Below, in pieces: positions 43,472 through 51,268 of a stretch of DNA of 64,000 nt. The DNA lies in contig JBAOIH010000011.1 of assembly GCA_037045645.1 (NCBI GenBank), positions 225,786-289,785 on the forward strand. Direction: 5' to 3'. The notes under the pieces are model-generated. The model ran no database searches. It had not been told where the DNA came from and saw nothing but the letters and a program-made list of their open reading frames with translations. Position numbers and translations under genes: made by a program. The DNA is from Nocardioides sp. Its GTDB lineage: Bacteria > Actinomycetota > Actinomycetes > Propionibacteriales > Nocardioidaceae. How positions within the stretch are numbered: the stretch's first letter is position 1; the number at the start of each line of letters is the position of its first letter.

Positions 43472-43477
43472 ACTGGG

Positions 43478-43550
43478 TGGAGCCTAGGGGACTCGAACCC
43501 CTAACCCCCTGCTTGCAAAGCAGGTGCGCTACCAATTGCGCCAAGGCCCC
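43478..43550 (-). tRNA. tRNA-Ala (anticodon TGC)
   Basis: The 73-base gene folds as a full cloverleaf: acceptor GGGGCCT/AGGCTCC, D arm with TTGGTAGCGC, anticodon arm CCTGC-TTTGCAA-GCAGG with anticodon TGC, and T arm with GGTTCGAGTCC. The terminal CCA is not encoded (ACCC follows). The accessory island lies against its 3' end, the usual side for attB within a tRNA gene, while the core-type DLW-39 gene lies behind its 5' end. Confidence 0.95.
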
Positions 43551-43606
43551 GGACGACGCCGCAGACTACCTGCGACGCCGGCGTAGAGAGAAAATGCGGG
43601 CGGAAC

Positions 43607-43732
43607 TCAGCCCTTGTTGACGTTGTCGGTCGCCTCGGCCCACAGGGCCTGTTCCTTCTGGCCCTCCTTGAGTTTCTTCTGTGCGAAGGCGGCGCCGGCG
43701 GCGGCGAGGATGACGAGGAGGAGTTTCTTCAT
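43607..43732 (-). CDS. DLW-39 family small protein
   Basis: A 41-residue protein, MKKLLLVILAAAGAAFAQKK followed by LKEGQKEQALWAEATDNVNK-G. One N-terminal membrane segment is followed by a short charged tail with LWAEATD, the family hallmark (usually DLWAEATD; here ALWAEATD). In Actinobacteria this gene is often found beside tRNA-Ala and gyrA; function is unknown. Its presence marks the return to core chromosome. Confidence 0.82.
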   Translation of the reverse strand: MKKLLLVILAAAGAAFAQKKLKEGQKEQALWAEATDNVNKG

Positions 43733-43754
43733 GGGGGCGAGTGTACGGGGGCGT

Positions 43755-43877
43755 GGTTTCGAGACGCTCGCTTCGCTCGCTCCTCAACCACCGGGCGGCG
43801 TAGGGGGGAGTTTCGAGACGCTCGCTTCGCTCGCTCCTCAACCACCGGTGTCGCGTGCTCGCTCCTCAACCACCGAG
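43755..43877. repeat. REP-like repeats, two full copies and one partial
   Basis: The 37-base element gtttcgagacgctcgcttcg-ctcgctcctcaaccacc occurs at about 43756-43793 and 43811-43848; the end gctcgctcctcaaccacc occurs at about 43857-43877, where it supplies the stop codon of the next gene. More copies are at 44402-44441, 44886-44930 and 48990-49034. Confidence 0.85.
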
Positions 43878-44378
43878 GGTTTCGATGAGGTTCTGAGTGG
43901 GGTCCCACCAGCGCAGGCGGTCGGCTCCCAAAGATTCGGGCATGGCGGGCAGCGCCGCGACAGCCTCGGACAGGGATGCGCGCGGGACGCGGCGGGCCAG
44001 GGTCACGTGCGGGGTCCAGACGGGGTGGCGTACGGACGGTACGGCCGCGCGGAGGTCGGCGACGCCGGCAACGAGCGCAGGCGGCGGCTCGATCAGATAG
44101 GCGAGCGTCACGCGGGCACCCGTGCCGAAGACGACCAGGCCGACGACCGGCAACTCGCAAGGCAACAGGGGCAGGACGGTGGTACGCGCCAAGCGCAAGA
44201 CCGACGACTCGATCGGTGCGGCGGCTACCAACGTCAGGTGCGGGGCGTTGGTCATCGACTTGTGCTCGGCCTGCGACGGCAGGCCCGCGGTCAGCAGGGC
44301 GTCCCAGGCGCGCGTGACCACCGAGGCCGAGGTCTCGGTGAAGCTCAACTCCAGCGCATGATCAGGCACCCACGACAC
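43866..44378 (-). CDS. 2'-5' RNA ligase/phosphoesterase-superfamily protein
   Basis: A 170-residue protein with the two HxT/S motifs of the 2H phosphoesterase fold: NAPHLTLVAAAP (about 45) and WTPHVTLARRVP (about 120). These enzymes open or close 2',5' or cyclic phosphodiester bonds in RNA. I start at GTG 44378 after GGAGCGGGC; a longer frame would begin inside a REP copy. The stop codon lies inside another REP copy, so the last residues (LIETLGG) come from the repeat. Confidence 0.78.
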   Translation of the reverse strand: MSWVPDHALELSFTETSASVVTRAWDALLTAGLPSQAEHKSMTNAPHLTLVAAAPIESSVLRLARTTVLPLLPCELPVVGLVVFGTGARVTLAYLIEPPPALVAGVADLRAAVPSVRHPVWTPHVTLARRVPRASLSEAVAALPAMPESLGADRLRWWDPTQNLIETLGG

Positions 44379-44401
44379 CGTAGCCCGCTCCGAGAGGAGT
44401 G

Positions 44402-44441
44402 GTTTCGAGACGGCGCTGCGCGCCTCCTCAACCACCGGACC
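44402..44441. repeat. REP-like repeat, variant copy
   Basis: The copy reads gtttcgagacggcgctgcgc-gcctcctcaaccaccgg. The ends are as in the other copies, while the middle changed from ctcgcttcgctcg to gcgctgcgc, so that the hairpin pairing is kept. It lies between the divergent genes 44378 and 44457. Confidence 0.75.
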
Positions 44442-44456
44442 GTTTATGGTTCAACC

Positions 44457-44867
44457 ATGTCTCGGGCCCTTGAAGAACTTCACGACCGTCGCGCGATCTT
44501 GGCCCTCGCCGACGCGTTCTCGCAATCCAGCCACAGCGGCCCGCTCGAAGTGCTCCTCGGGCTCTACACCTACGACGCCACTGCGATCTATGGCGAGCAC
44601 ACCGCCAAGGGGCATTCGGCGTTGCGGCTCATGCACGCCGGGCACCGGGCAGAGTTCCCGATGACGAGCACGCACCACGACTCGCACACCATCCGACTCG
44701 ACGGGGCCAACGCCACGGGCAGCCTCTACGGCCGCGCGCGCGTCACCTTGTCGGGACGTCAGTTCCACTGTAGCTACCGCTACACCGACCGTTACGCCAA
44801 GCGCGACGGGGCGTGGCAGTTCGCGCACCGGCACTTCGAGTTGCGCTCGGCGATCGTGGTGGACTGA
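44457..44867 (+). CDS. SnoaL/NTF2-like protein
   Basis: A 136-residue SnoaL-like protein: MSRALEELHDRRAILALADA, then a cone-fold domain with YTYDATAIYGEHTAKGHSAL and FHCSYRYTDRYAKRDGAWQF. The last part, W-x-F-x-H-R-H-F-E-L, is typical of the polyketide-cyclase-like group; Y/D and H residues are available for general acid/base chemistry. Many members are hydratases or isomerases, some lack activity. Confidence 0.8.
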   Translation: MSRALEELHDRRAILALADAFSQSSHSGPLEVLLGLYTYDATAIYGEHTAKGHSALRLMHAGHRAEFPMTSTHHDSHTIRLDGANATGSLYGRARVTLSGRQFHCSYRYTDRYAKRDGAWQFAHRHFELRSAIVVD

Positions 44868-44885
44868 GCCGTCGAGAGCGGGATT

Positions 44886-44930
44886 GGTTTCGAGACGCTC
44901 GGCTTCGCCTCGGTCCTCAACCAGCGGTTC
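44886..44930. repeat. REP-like repeat between SnoaL and TetR genes
   Basis: The copy reads gtttcgagacgctcggcttc-gcctcggtcctcaaccagcgg, between two convergent genes, where such hairpins may act as a bidirectional transcription stop. Confidence 0.75.
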
Positions 44931-45506
44931 TCAGACGTTGCCGCGGAGGATGACGGCGAAGGAGGCCTCGACCTGGTCCGCGAGGTCGTCGTACGCGAAG
45001 ATCCCCATCCCGGCCTCCAGCAGGGCGCCGGAGAAGCAGAACAACAGGGCGCGTACGAGGGCCGGCTCGGCCGCATCACCCAGCGCGTTCATGAACACGT
45101 CCGACCAGTGCCGACCCATCAGGATCCGCAACTCCTCCACGTCGGGATCCGAACCCAGCAGCGACTTCGACGCCGCCGCGGCCAGGGCGGGCGACTCCGA
45201 GACCAGACCGCAGAGGTGGCGTACGCAGGCGCGCATCCGCGCTTCCGGGCCGCCCCGCAACCGCGGCGACTCCGCGTCGGAGATGTGGCGCCAGAAGAGC
45301 GCGGCGAAGAGGTGATCCTTGGAGGAGAAGTAGGTGTACGCCGTCGCCGCGGACACCCCGGCACGTGAGGCGATCAGCCGGATGGTGAGGTCGTCGTACG
45401 CCGCCCGCTCCAGCATCGCAAGCCCGGCATCGAGCAGCTTCTCGACCGTCTCGGCCTGACGCGCGTTGAGACCACGGCGCGGCAGGGGCGAGGCAGTGGC
45501 GGTCAC
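44931..45506 (-). CDS. TetR-family regulator, last gene of the P450/ALDH operon
   Basis: A 191-residue TetR-type repressor. The DNA-binding HTH is LTIRLIASRAGVSAATAYTY followed by FSSKDHLFAALF (about 40-72). The ligand domain behind it (RMRACVRHLCGLVSESPALA and so on) has no marker. ATG 45506 overlaps the stop of the LLM oxidoreductase by 4 bp. Being in the operon it probably controls the palindromes TGGACA-NN-TGTCCA at 52491, 53336 and 59108; this is inference. Confidence 0.87.
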   Translation of the reverse strand: MTATASPLPRRGLNARQAETVEKLLDAGLAMLERAAYDDLTIRLIASRAGVSAATAYTYFSSKDHLFAALFWRHISDAESPRLRGGPEARMRACVRHLCGLVSESPALAAAASKSLLGSDPDVEELRILMGRHWSDVFMNALGDAAEPALVRALLFCFSGALLEAGMGIFAYDDLADQVEASFAVILRGNV

Positions 45507-46348
45507 AGTCCCAGCCTCTCAGCGTGGCGGCCGATGAACGCAATTACCTCCTCCGTCGGCCTGTCCGGCAGCCCCCAGATGCAGTCGGTGACGCCCGCGT
45601 CGGTCCACGAGCCGAGCAGTTCGGGCGTCGGCTTGGCCATCGCGAGCACGTGAATCTGCGGCTCACCGGATCGACCGGCCGCCTGCCAGGCAGCCCGCAA
45701 CTCGGCGCACTTGCCGGTGATGTCGTCCTCGCGCGGGGTGGTCATCCAGCCGTCGGCCGTACGCGCGATCCACTCGAACGTCTTCGGCCCACCGCCCGCA
45801 CCGATCACGATCGGCACGTTGCCCTGGGGCGGCTTCGGCCACGCCCACGACGGCCCGAACGAGACGAACTCCCCGTCGTACGACGCCGTCTCCTGGGTCC
45901 ACAGCGCGCGCATCGCCTCGACGTACTCCCGCAGCACCGTGCGCCGCTTGCCCGCCGGCACCTTGTGGTCGGAGAGCTCGTCGGTGTTCCACCCGAAGCC
46001 CGCGCCGATCGTGACGCGCCCGCCCGAGAGGTGATCGAGCGTGGCGATCGTCTTGGCCAGCGTGATCGGGTCCGATTCGACCGGCAGCGCGACCGCGGTC
46101 GCCAACCGGATCGTCGACGTCACCGCGGCGGCTGTCGCCAGCGACACCCACGGGTCGAGGGTGCGCATGTAGCGGTCGTCGGGCAGCGTCTCGTCGCCCG
46201 TGCCCGGGTGCGCGGCGTCGCGGCGTACGGGAATGTGGGTGTGCTCGGGCACATAGAGCGCGCCGAACCCCGCCTCCTCCGCAGCCTTCGCGGCCTCCGC
46301 GGGCGTAATGCCGCGGTCACTGGTGAAGAGCACGACTCCGTGTCGCAT
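45503..46348 (-). CDS. LLM-class (luciferase-like) F420- or flavin-dependent oxidoreductase
   Basis: A 281-residue TIM-barrel of the bacterial luciferase family: MRHGVVLFTSDRGITPAEAA, VPEHTHIPV, LDPWVSLATAAAVTSTIRLA, LDHLSGGRVTIGAGFGWNTD and VPIVIGAGGGPKTFEWIART. The GxGxGWN and GG-x-KT blocks are typical of actinobacterial F420-dependent members (TIGR-type groups of Rv and Rha proteins). In such operons it usually reduces or oxidises a ketone or enone. It lies 2 bp behind the hotdog gene. Confidence 0.85.
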   Translation of the reverse strand: MRHGVVLFTSDRGITPAEAAKAAEEAGFGALYVPEHTHIPVRRDAAHPGTGDETLPDDRYMRTLDPWVSLATAAAVTSTIRLATAVALPVESDPITLAKTIATLDHLSGGRVTIGAGFGWNTDELSDHKVPAGKRRTVLREYVEAMRALWTQETASYDGEFVSFGPSWAWPKPPQGNVPIVIGAGGGPKTFEWIARTADGWMTTPREDDITGKCAELRAAWQAAGRSGEPQIHVLAMAKPTPELLGSWTDAGVTDCIWGLPDRPTEEVIAFIGRHAERLGL

Positions 46349-46350
46349 GG

Positions 46351-47037
46351 TCAGCCACCTCTCATCTGTTCGAGCAATTCCTTGACCGCGCCCGGCTCTT
46401 CGCGCAGTTTCACGGCCCAGCCGGGCTCGACGAAGATCCCTTCGGCCTCGACGCACACGTCGTCGCCGGAACGTACGGTCGCCACGACGTAGATCTTGCG
46501 GCCCTCCTCGCGATCGACGCGCGCGTCGATCCGGATCGGACCCAGCGGGGTCGGCTTGCGATACGTCACGCTCAAGGTGCCGGTGAACGCCACCCGCACA
46601 TAGCCGATCGTCGCGGTCTCCCCCATCAGTTGGTCGAGCAGCAGGGCGCACACGCCGCCGTGCACCATGCCGGGCGGGCCTTCGTACGCCGCGCCGAGAT
46701 CCAGCTCGGCCCAGGCCACTCCGGGCTCGTCGTGCTCGATCACCAGCGGCGGCGCGATCGCGTTGCGCAGCCCCACGGTCGCGTTGCCCCAGTTCCAGGA
46801 CTTGCCCTCGTGATTGACGCGTACGCCCGCCGGTCCGTCGATCTGGCTGGTGCGCAGGCGGCGTACGAGTGAAGCCACCTCGGCCGTCACCGCCTCCACC
46901 TCGGCCTGGTCGACGGTCGTACGGATCGTCGCGTCGACCAGGTCGCGCACGCTCTCGGCGAGCGGCACGAAATACCCCTCCTGGCGCTCGACCTCCGCCG
47001 TGGGCGTCTCGTCGAGCGCGAACCCGCCGAAGCTCAT
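46351..47037 (-). CDS. Hotdog-fold (PaaI-like) thioesterase
   Basis: A 228-residue protein whose C-terminal half is a hotdog domain: GPPGMVHGGVCALLLDQLMG with the HGG helix, VAFTGTLSVTYRKPTPLG and CVEAEGIFVEP. The N-terminal 90 residues are helical (LVDATIRTTVDQAEVEAVTA). It would hydrolyse an acyl-CoA. ATG 47037 overlaps the CMD gene by 4 bp. Confidence 0.83.
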   Translation of the reverse strand: MSFGGFALDETPTAEVERQEGYFVPLAESVRDLVDATIRTTVDQAEVEAVTAEVASLVRRLRTSQIDGPAGVRVNHEGKSWNWGNATVGLRNAIAPPLVIEHDEPGVAWAELDLGAAYEGPPGMVHGGVCALLLDQLMGETATIGYVRVAFTGTLSVTYRKPTPLGPIRIDARVDREEGRKIYVVATVRSGDDVCVEAEGIFVEPGWAVKLREEPGAVKELLEQMRGG

Positions 47038-47408
47038 CCGCGCTCCGCCTTGGCGATGACGTCCTCCACGATGCTGTTGATCCGCGAGCCGATCGGCCAG
47101 CCGGCGTAGTGGCAGACCATGATCACGATCTCGCGCAGTTGGGTCGCGTCGAGTTCGCCATTGCGCAGCGCGGCGGGCAGTTGGATGTGGAGTACGTCGG
47201 TCTGGTTGCTGCCCGCGAGCATGCCGATCAAGAGCAGGCGGCGCTCGCGGTCGGTCAGGCCGGGGCGCTGCCAGATGTCGCCGAAGAGATGCTCGACGGT
47301 GTAGCCGAAGAAGTCTCCGGTGCCGTCGCTCATCTCGAAGCCATAGACCTCTTCCATCTTCTCCAGCCCGCGGCGGCGGGTCTCGGGGAGGTCGTCGAAC
47401 TTGCCCAT
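47034..47408 (-). CDS. Carboxymuconolactone decarboxylase-family protein
   Basis: A 124-residue AhpD/CMD-like protein: MGKFDDLPETRRRGLEKMEE, LTDRERRLLLIGMLAGSNQT and LREIVIMVCHYAGWPIGSRI. The usual CxxC of peroxidase members is absent (MVCHYAG has one Cys and a His), as in gamma-carboxymuconolactone-type proteins. It may act on a lactone or serve an antioxidant role. Its start abuts the stop of the dehydrogenase at 47408. Confidence 0.83.
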   Translation of the reverse strand: MGKFDDLPETRRRGLEKMEEVYGFEMSDGTGDFFGYTVEHLFGDIWQRPGLTDRERRLLLIGMLAGSNQTDVLHIQLPAALRNGELDATQLREIVIMVCHYAGWPIGSRINSIVEDVIAKAERG

Positions 47409-48247
47409 CAGCTGGTGCCTTCCACTCCGAGTCCGGGTGCCAGTCGTTGCAGTGCGAGCTCGGCCATCGGCGTCTCGACGCCCAGAGTCTCGCCGAGCCG
47501 GATCGCGAATGACAGGTCCTTCTCACCCAGCGCCACCACGTGGCTCATCACGCCGTGCCAGAAGTCGTCCGCGTCGATCGGCTTCGCGGTGTCGCGCAGC
47601 ATGATCGCGCCCGGACCACCGGTGACCTTGTCCGTGTGCCGCACGATGTTGCCCAGCTCGACCAGGTCGAGCCCTGCCGCCTCGGCGAGCCGCTGCGCCT
47701 CGGTCGCGGCGGTGAACGCCACGAAGTGCATCAGGTTGCGGGCCAGCTTGAGCTTGGTGCCCGCGCCGATCGGGCCCGCGTGAGTGACGATCGTGGCCAT
47801 CGCGTCGAGCACCGGCTTCGCGCTCTCGTACGCCTCATCCGACCCGCCGACCATGATCGCCAACGTGCCGTCGGCCGCACCCATCGAGCCACCGGAGACG
47901 GGGGCGTCCACGAGCCGCAGATCGTGGCGCCGCGCTGTCGACTCCAGGGCGACCGGCGTCTCCGGCGCGATCGTCGAGTGGATCACCACGGTCGTCCCCG
48001 GCTTGGCGCTGCCATAGATCTCGCCGAGCACGTCGCGCACCTGGTCGTCGTCGCGCACCATCACGCAGATCACGTCACAGGCGTGTGCCAGTTCGCCGAC
48101 GCTCACGGCAGCCGTCGCGCCCGCTTTTTGGAGTTCGGCGATCGGGTCGGGCATCACGTCGAAGACGGTCAAGTCGTACGACCGCGCGAGCCGCAGCGCC
48201 ATCGGCTTGCCGATCGCGCCCAATCCGATGAACCCGACGTCGGTCAT
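47408..48247 (-). CDS. 3-hydroxyisobutyrate dehydrogenase-like NAD(P)-dependent enzyme
   Basis: A 279-residue beta-hydroxyacid dehydrogenase: Rossmann loop VGFIGLGAIGKPMALRL (1-17), substrate motif LVDAPVSGGSMGAADGTLAI, and catalytic Lys in GAGTKLKLARNLMHFV (about 170). It oxidises a beta-hydroxy acid with NAD(P). ATG 48247 overlaps the upstream SDR stop by 4 bp. Confidence 0.88.
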   Translation of the reverse strand: MTDVGFIGLGAIGKPMALRLARSYDLTVFDVMPDPIAELQKAGATAAVSVGELAHACDVICVMVRDDDQVRDVLGEIYGSAKPGTTVVIHSTIAPETPVALESTARRHDLRLVDAPVSGGSMGAADGTLAIMVGGSDEAYESAKPVLDAMATIVTHAGPIGAGTKLKLARNLMHFVAFTAATEAQRLAEAAGLDLVELGNIVRHTDKVTGGPGAIMLRDTAKPIDADDFWHGVMSHVVALGEKDLSFAIRLGETLGVETPMAELALQRLAPGLGVEGTS

Positions 48248-48975
48248 GGCCGCCACGTCTGACCGCCGTCGACCGCGAGGATCTGACCGGTCACCCACGA
48301 CGAGTCGTCCGAAAGCAGGAACAGGCAGGCGCCGACCATGTCCTCGGGCTGGCCCATCCGCTTGAGCGCGAGGTTCTTGACCAGCTCCTTGGCCGCGTCA
48401 CCGGCCTGCGTACGCGTGGCTTGGGTGTCGGTAGGCCCGGGCGCGATCGCGTTGACCCGGATGCCCATGCCGCCGAGCTCGTGCGCAAGCTGCTGGGTGA
48501 GGCCGTTGACGCCGGTCTTGGCCAGGCCATAGAAGCCGGAGTAGAGGTAGGCGGCCGTCGAGCTCTGGTTGACGATCGAGCCGCCACCACGCTTTTGCAG
48601 GTGCGGATAGACCGCGCGGGTCATCACCAGCGCGCCGTCCATGTTGACGCTCATGAACCGGCGGTAATAGTCCCAGTCGACCGTGATCAGCAGGTCGAAC
48701 TGCATGTCGCCATAGATCGCGGCGTTGTTGACCAGGCCGTCGATGCCGCCGAACTTCTCGACGGCTGCGTCGGCGCAGGCTTGGGCGGAGGAGGCGTCGG
48801 AGACGTCCGTACGCACGAACAGCCCGCCGATCTCCTCGGCGACCTTGGTCCCGGCCTCCTCGTTGAGGTCGGCGACCACGACGTGCGCGCCTTCGGCGGC
48901 GAGCGCTCGGGCGTACGCCTCCCCGATGCCCTGCGCGGCACCGGTGACGATGATGGTCTTGTCGTTGAATCTCAC
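48244..48975 (-). CDS. Short-chain dehydrogenase/reductase
   Basis: A 243-residue SDR starting at GTG 48975: TIIVTGAAQGIGEAYARALA, ADLNEE (Asp for NAD), NNAAIYGDM, QSSTAAYLYSGFYGLAKTG and GQILAVDGGQTWRP. All catalytic residues are present; the Ser is within SIVNQSSTAA. It belongs to the nine-gene operon, separated from the ALDH gene by 62 bp that contain a REP copy. Confidence 0.88.
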   Translation of the reverse strand: MRFNDKTIIVTGAAQGIGEAYARALAAEGAHVVVADLNEEAGTKVAEEIGGLFVRTDVSDASSAQACADAAVEKFGGIDGLVNNAAIYGDMQFDLLITVDWDYYRRFMSVNMDGALVMTRAVYPHLQKRGGGSIVNQSSTAAYLYSGFYGLAKTGVNGLTQQLAHELGGMGIRVNAIAPGPTDTQATRTQAGDAAKELVKNLALKRMGQPEDMVGACLFLLSDDSSWVTGQILAVDGGQTWRP

Positions 48976-48989
48976 TGCGTGTCCTTGGG

Positions 48990-49034
48990 TCGATGTGGTT
49001 TCGAGACGCTCACTTCGTTCGCTCCTCAACCAGC
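48990..49034. repeat. REP-like repeat inside the operon
   Basis: The copy reads gtttcgagacgctcacttcg-ttcgctcctcaaccagcgg and lies between the ALDH stop and the SDR start. Inside an operon such a hairpin can protect or attenuate the message. Confidence 0.75.
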
Positions 49035-49036
49035 GG

Positions 49037-50495
49037 TCAGGCTGGCTCCGCGATCGTCTTGGTTTCCAGATATTCCTCGAAGCCCGCGACGCCCATTTCG
49101 CGTCCCAGGCCCGACTGCTTGTAGCCGCCGAACGGTGCGTTCGGGGCTGAACCACACGCCCCCGTTGACCGCCAACGTGCCCGTCCGAATCCGTCGCGCC
49201 ACCGCGTGCGCGCGCTCCAGGTCACCGGAGTCGACCGACCCCGAGAGTCCGTACGCCGACTCGTTGGCAATGCGTACGGCGTCGTCATCGCCGTCGTGGG
49301 CGATCACCACCAGCACCGGCCCGAAGATCTCCTCCTGCGCCAGGCGTGAGGTGTTGTCGAGACCGGCGATCACGGTGGGGGCGACCCAATAGCCGTCCTG
49401 GTCGAGCACCTGACCGCCGGTGACGATCGTGGCGCCCTCTTCTTCGGCGATCTTGAAGTATTCGGCGACCCGGTCGCGCTGGACCTGCGAGATTACCGGG
49501 CCGCAGATCGCGCCGGGGTCGGCGGGATCCTTCACCCCGATCGACTCCATGGTGGCGGCGGCGACCTGGACGGCCTCGTCATAGCGATCGCGCGGCACCA
49601 CCAGTCGCGTCGTGAGCGCGCAGCCCTGACCGGCGTGAATGCAGGTGGTGAACGCGGTGGCCCCCGCGACCGAGGCGATGTCGGCATCATCGAGCGCGAT
49701 CGCGGCCGACTTGCCGCCGAGTTCGAGGAAGACCCGCTTCAGCGTCGGCGCCGCCGCGGCCATGATCGCGCGGCCGGTGTTGGTGGAGCCGGTGAACGAC
49801 ACCATGTCGACGCGCGGGTCCGTGGTGATCGAGGCAGCCACGGCGTTGTCGAGCGGCGTCACCACGTTGAAGACACCGGCCGGGATGTCGGTGTGCTCGG
49901 CCACCAGCCGGCCGAGTTCGCAGGCCAGCCAGGGAGTGTCGGGCGCAGGCTTGAGTACGACCGTGCAGCCCGCGGCCAGTGCGGGGCCGACCTTGGCCAG
50001 GTTGATCTGGGTCGGCACGTTCCACGGCGTGATCGCGCCGACCACACCGACCGCTTCTTTGCGGATCGTGCGCCGCGTCGGGATGCCCATCGGGCTGGCG
50101 GTGCCCAGGTCGGTCTCGAACTCGTACGACTCCAGCAGGTCGGTCACCCACTTGAGGCCCTCGACCGGCACGTCGAAGCCCGCGGCCGTCATCATGAAGG
50201 ACGGCATCCCGACCTCGGCCGTGGTCAGCGCGCGGAACGTGTCGGCGTTGTCGAGCAGCGCCTGGTGCAGTTGGCGCAGGCAGCGGACTCTCAAAGCCGC
50301 GTCGGTGGCCCAGTCGGTCTCGTCGAAGGCTCGGCGCGCCGCCGCGATGGCGTTGTCGACATCTTCCTGGGTGCCATCGGGGCACTGGCCGATCTCCTCA
50401 CCCGTGGCCGGGTTGAGGACGGGGAAGGTCGCGCCGTCGCTGGCGTCGACGAGCCGACCGTCGATCAGTTGCTTGGGGCTTGGGGGCAGCGTCAT
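49037..50495 (-). CDS. Aldehyde dehydrogenase, one-base frameshift near the C-terminus
   Basis: A 485-residue ALDH if corrected. GVVGAITPWNVPTQINLAKV, FTGSTNTGRAIMAAA and FLELGGKSAAIALDDADIAS hold the cofactor site with catalytic Glu in LELGG, and the nucleophile Cys is in TTCIHAGQGCALTTR. Near 49148 an extra base ends the match: the frame then reads WFSPERTVRRLQ to a stop at 49026. Removing one A restores VWFAPNAPFGGYKQSGLGRE and GVAGFEEYLETKTIAEPA with stop at 49037. The last 35 residues matter for tetramer assembly, so the written form would be damaged. ATG 50495 overlaps the upstream SDR stop. Confidence 0.85.
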
Positions 50496-51268
50496 GAATT
50501 CTCCACGGGGACTTCGGGGCTGACTTCGATCACGTTGAGGTGGGTACCGCGCGGTGCGGTGACGATCGAGGTGATCGCACCCGCGATCGCCTCAGCTCTG
50601 AGGAGGGCGCCGTGGCGGGCCAGGCCGTGCTTGATCCATTCGTTGATCACCCGCTCGGCCGACGGGCCGTCCCAGTCGGTGCCCATCTCGGTCTTGGTGG
50701 GTCCGGGGCGCACGATAGAGGCACGTACGCCCGTGCCCTCGAGTTCGAGTTGCATGGCAGCGACCATGCCTTCGAGGCCCCACTTGCCGGCGGCGTACGA
50801 GGTCAGGAACGGCCGGATCCGGTTGGCGACGTCGGAGGAGACGAAGACCAGGTCACCGCGGCAACGCTCGACCATGCCGGGCACGAAGGCGCGTACGAGG
50901 CGCTGCGGACCCAGGATATTGAGATCGATGCCGCTGGCGAAGACATCACTGTCGGCCTCGTGCACGGTGCCGGGGATCAGGTTGCCCGCGTTGGAGATCA
51001 GCACCTCGACCTCACCGAGGTTGTCGGTGACGGCCTGCGCGAACGCACCGACCGACTCGGGGTCGGCCAGATCGAGCGCATGGGTGAAGACCTCGCCGGG
51101 CAACGCCGCAGCGAGCGTGTCGAGTTTCTCGACCCGGCGTGCCCCGAGCGCGACCGGGAAGCCGCGCTCACTGAGCATCAACGCGGTCGCCGCGCCGATG
51201 CCCGAGGAGGCCCCGGTGATGACGACCGGGCGCCGCTCGGGGTGCTCGGGAAGGATGGGGCGAGGCAT
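50492..51268 (-). CDS. Short-chain dehydrogenase/reductase
   Basis: A 258-residue SDR: PVVITGASSGIGAATALMLS (residues 14-33), ARRVEK (NADP-type basic residues), SNAGNLIPG and FVSSDVANRIRPFLTSYAAG-KWG with the Ser and YxxxK. It is the second gene of the operon; its start overlaps the P450 stop (TGATG). It likely oxidises an alcohol formed by the P450 before the ALDH acts. Confidence 0.88.
   Translation of the reverse strand: MPRPILPEHPERRPVVITGASSGIGAATALMLSERGFPVALGARRVEKLDTLAAALPGEVFTHALDLADPESVGAFAQAVTDNLGEVEVLISNAGNLIPGTVHEADSDVFASGIDLNILGPQRLVRAFVPGMVERCRGDLVFVSSDVANRIRPFLTSYAAGKWGLEGMVAAMQLELEGTGVRASIVRPGPTKTEMGTDWDGPSAERVINEWIKHGLARHGALLRAEAIAGAITSIVTAPRGTHLNVIEVSPEVPVENS

Noticed and set aside
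43342..43477. Integrase remnant between the scramblase-like gene and tRNA-Ala
   Set aside because: The frame ending in GWSLGDSNP is only the tRNA read as protein; I see no tyrosine-recombinase R...HxxR...Y motif.
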